Source: Candidatus Colwellbacteria bacterium RIFCSPLOWO2_01_FULL_48_10
GTDB lineage: Bacteria; Patescibacteriota; Minisyncoccia; UBA6257; Colwellbacteraceae
DNA: 12,842 bases
Direction: 5' to 3'
Assembly: GCA_001817755.1 (NCBI GenBank)
Contig: MHIY01000021.1
Span: 27,125 to 39,966, forward strand
Program-made: the position numbers and the translations under genes
Notes under the pieces: model-generated
Seen by the model: the letters and a program-made list of their open reading frames with translations, nothing else
Told to the model about the DNA's origin: nothing
The model's database searches: none
Shown: positions 11,579 to 12,842 of the stretch, in pieces
How the letters are laid out: each line of letters opens with the position of its first letter
How positions within the stretch are numbered: position 1 is the stretch's first letter

Positions 11579-12842
11579 ATGAAAAGTAATATAAGAAATT
11601 TCGTTATTATCGCCCACATAGACCACGGCAAGAGCACTCTGGCTGACAGGCTATTGGAGATAACCGGTACTGTCTCCGCCCACAAGATGCAAGCGCAGTA
11701 TTTGGATTCCAACGAGCTCGAGCGTGAGAGGGGAATTACGATCAAAATGGCTCCTGTCAGGATGATCTACCGACCATCTGACATTGAAAAATCCCTGGCC
11801 GGGCAGGCAAAAATCCCTGGCCGGGCAGGCAAAAATCAAAATGATGGAACCGGATCAATTTTAAATTTTGATTCTTACATTTTGAATTTAATAGATACGC
11901 CAGGACACAGCGATTTCGGCTACGAAGTTTCCAGGTCTTTGAAGGCGGTTGAAGGCGCGATACTCTTGGTCGATGTTACCCAGGGTATACAGGCGCAGAC
12001 TTTGGCGAACTTTGAGCTCGCCAAAAAAGCGGGTTTGAAAATTATCGGCGCGTTGAACAAAGTTGACGTGAATCCGGCTGGTATGGACGAGATGGCGATA
12101 CAGCTCTCCGAGCTTATTGGGTGTCAGCCATCAGAAATACACCGCGTTTCAGGACGGACCGGACAGGGGGTTCCAGAATTGTTGAAGGCGGTCATTGAAG
12201 ATGTTCCTCCACCTAAGGACACCGGGAAATTATCCGCTCTCATATTCAGCTCGAAGTACGACAATCACAAAGGCGTGGTGGCTTTTGTGCGCATTTTTGG
12301 CGGCCAATTTAAGGCGCAGGACACTACTAGGCTGATGGCTACCAATCACGAGTTCAAAATAAAAGAAGTGGGCTATTTTTCGCCCGAGCTTTCGCCCTCG
12401 CCCGCGTTATTGCCCGGAGATATAGGTTATATCGCGACCGGCATAAAGGACCCGGATTTCATTAAGATAGGCGATACCGCAGGCGTTGAGCTTATGCCGG
12501 GCTTTAAGATACCCGACCCCGTGGTTTTCGTTTCTATCTATCCGAACGACAGCAGTAATTATGACGATCTAAAGAGTGCGATGGGCAAGCTCCGCCTTAG
12601 CGATTCGGCGCTTGTTTTCACTGCCGATTTCAGCGAAGTGCTTGGCCGCGGGTTCCGCTGCGGTTTCTTAGGCCGGCTCCATTTCGAAATCACCATGCAG
12701 CGCTTGGAGCGTGAATTTAGCCTTGATGTTGTCAACAGCTTTCCGTCCGTTTCGTACAGAGTCTATCCCGCCCCTAACGCAAAAAACATACCGAAAGAAA
12801 AGATTGTGAGCGACCCGCCTGCCGGCGAGGCAGGCGGGTATT
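11579..12842 (+). CDS. lepA: Elongation factor 4 (LepA), 3' end beyond window
   Basis: The frame opens with MKSNIRNFVIIAHIDHGKST and runs 421 codons off the window without a stop. GTPase motifs are G1 AHIDHGKS (12-19), RGITIK (51-56), G3 DTPGH (106-110) and G4 NKVD (160-163), followed by the elongation-factor domains and GRGFRCGFLGRLHFEITMQR. LepA is a translational GTPase that binds ribosomes and affects initiation, back-translocation or assembly under stress. Between RGITIK and DTPGH it is about 25-30 residues longer than E. coli LepA because of a repeat insertion (residues 70-85); a second palindrome-derived insert (about 412-421) ends the window. Frame is kept through both, so the gene is probably functional. 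The ATG at 11579 matches the family N-terminus; there is no Shine-Dalgarno sequence. Confidence 0.96.
   Translation, partial: MKSNIRNFVIIAHIDHGKSTLADRLLEITGTVSAHKMQAQYLDSNELERERGITIKMAPVRMIYRPSDIEKSLAGQAKIPGRAGKNQNDGTGSILNFDSYILNLIDTPGHSDFGYEVSRSLKAVEGAILLVDVTQGIQAQTLANFELAKKAGLKIIGALNKVDVNPAGMDEMAIQLSELIGCQPSEIHRVSGRTGQGVPELLKAVIEDVPPPKDTGKLSALIFSSKYDNHKGVVAFVRIFGGQFKAQDTTRLMATNHEFKIKEVGYFSPELSPSPALLPGDIGYIATGIKDPDFIKIGDTAGVELMPGFKIPDPVVFVSIYPNDSSNYDDLKSAMGKLRLSDSALVFTADFSEVLGRGFRCGFLGRLHFEITMQRLEREFSLDVVNSFPSVSYRVYPAPNAKNIPKEKIVSDPPAGEAGGY
11787..11830 (+). repeat. Tandem 22-bp repeat (two copies) inside lepA
   Basis: Two identical 22-base units follow each other exactly (11787-11808 and 11809-11830), each being five A residues then TCCCTGGCCGGGCAGGC; AAAAATC begins a third. 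Because 22 is not a multiple of three, the copies are read in different frames, giving KSLAGQA and KIPGRAG. The unit contains the imperfect palindrome CCTGGCCGGGCAGG. It lies in a surface loop of the GTPase domain between switch I and the DTPGH motif. Confidence 0.85.
12813..12839 (+). repeat. Palindromic repeat inserted in lepA at the window end
   Basis: ACCCGCCTGCC (12813-12823) pairs perfectly with GGCAGGCGGGT (12829-12839) across a GGCGA loop. It codes for DPPAGEAGG in a segment where LepA proteins are variable. Its CCTG...CAGG core resembles the element at 11787-11830, suggesting one repeat class. Confidence 0.75.

Noticed and set aside
11787..11830. CRISPR array
   Set aside because: Only two directly abutting copies with no spacers, inside an intact coding frame.
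11787..11878. Frameshift or pseudogene in lepA
   Set aside because: Despite the 22-base repeat unit, the frame before (RGITIK) and after (NLIDTPGH) is the same, so the gene is intact through this region.

Overview
The window reads as a stretch of chromosome from a bacterium of the Candidate Phyla Radiation (Patescibacteria, most like a Parcubacteria-type genome). This is an inference from several traits together. Genes are compact and mostly lack a Shine-Dalgarno sequence. A free-standing four-helix-bundle (S23/IVP-type) protein and a DUF4012 membrane protein are present, both frequent in that group. Short palindromic repeats sit in frame inside conserved genes. TAA, TAG and TGA all end genes, so the code appears to be the standard bacterial one and not the UGA-Gly code of some CPR lineages.

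Region 1 (1-3733) is core translation and secretion. It holds ribosomal protein L33 (rpmG) with a strong hairpin terminator, a short ribosome hibernation factor (hpf), a roughly 400-base intergenic region full of secondary structure, and a complete secA. The intergenic region has a perfect 17-bp hairpin (820-857) and a nested double-stem structure (876-1017). The latter could be a structured RNA or a small MITE-like element flanked by a 7-bp direct repeat.

Region 2 (3844-7602) is a tight, co-directional run of small accessory genes with spacings from overlaps to about 20 bases: four-helix-bundle protein, helical/cupin protein, NUDT15-like Nudix hydrolase, PPC/DUF296 protein, HAD phosphatase, SAM methyltransferase, and a MazG/PRA-PH-like pyrophosphohydrolase. 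Several are nucleotide or metabolite clean-up enzymes. The last gene meets the next, oppositely oriented gene tail to tail, sharing a palindromic CTAG as stop codon on both strands.

Region 3 (7599-11560) looks like cell-surface glycan assembly. A GT4 glycosyltransferase on the minus strand diverges across only 28 bases from a monotopic phosphoglycosyl transferase on the plus strand, followed by a large DUF4012 membrane-anchored protein. The phosphoglycosyl transferase would load a sugar phosphate onto a lipid carrier and the GT4 enzyme would extend it. DUF4012 has no established function but often sits in such neighbourhoods.

Region 4 (11579-12842) is the 5' two thirds of lepA (elongation factor 4), running off the window. 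It carries two repeat-derived insertions: a 22-bp unit in tandem, whose copies are read in different frames, and a perfect 11-bp-stem palindrome at the window's end. With a third repeat in the Nudix gene, these are the clearest unusual signal in the window. No tRNA, rRNA, CRISPR array, transposase or prophage gene was found.
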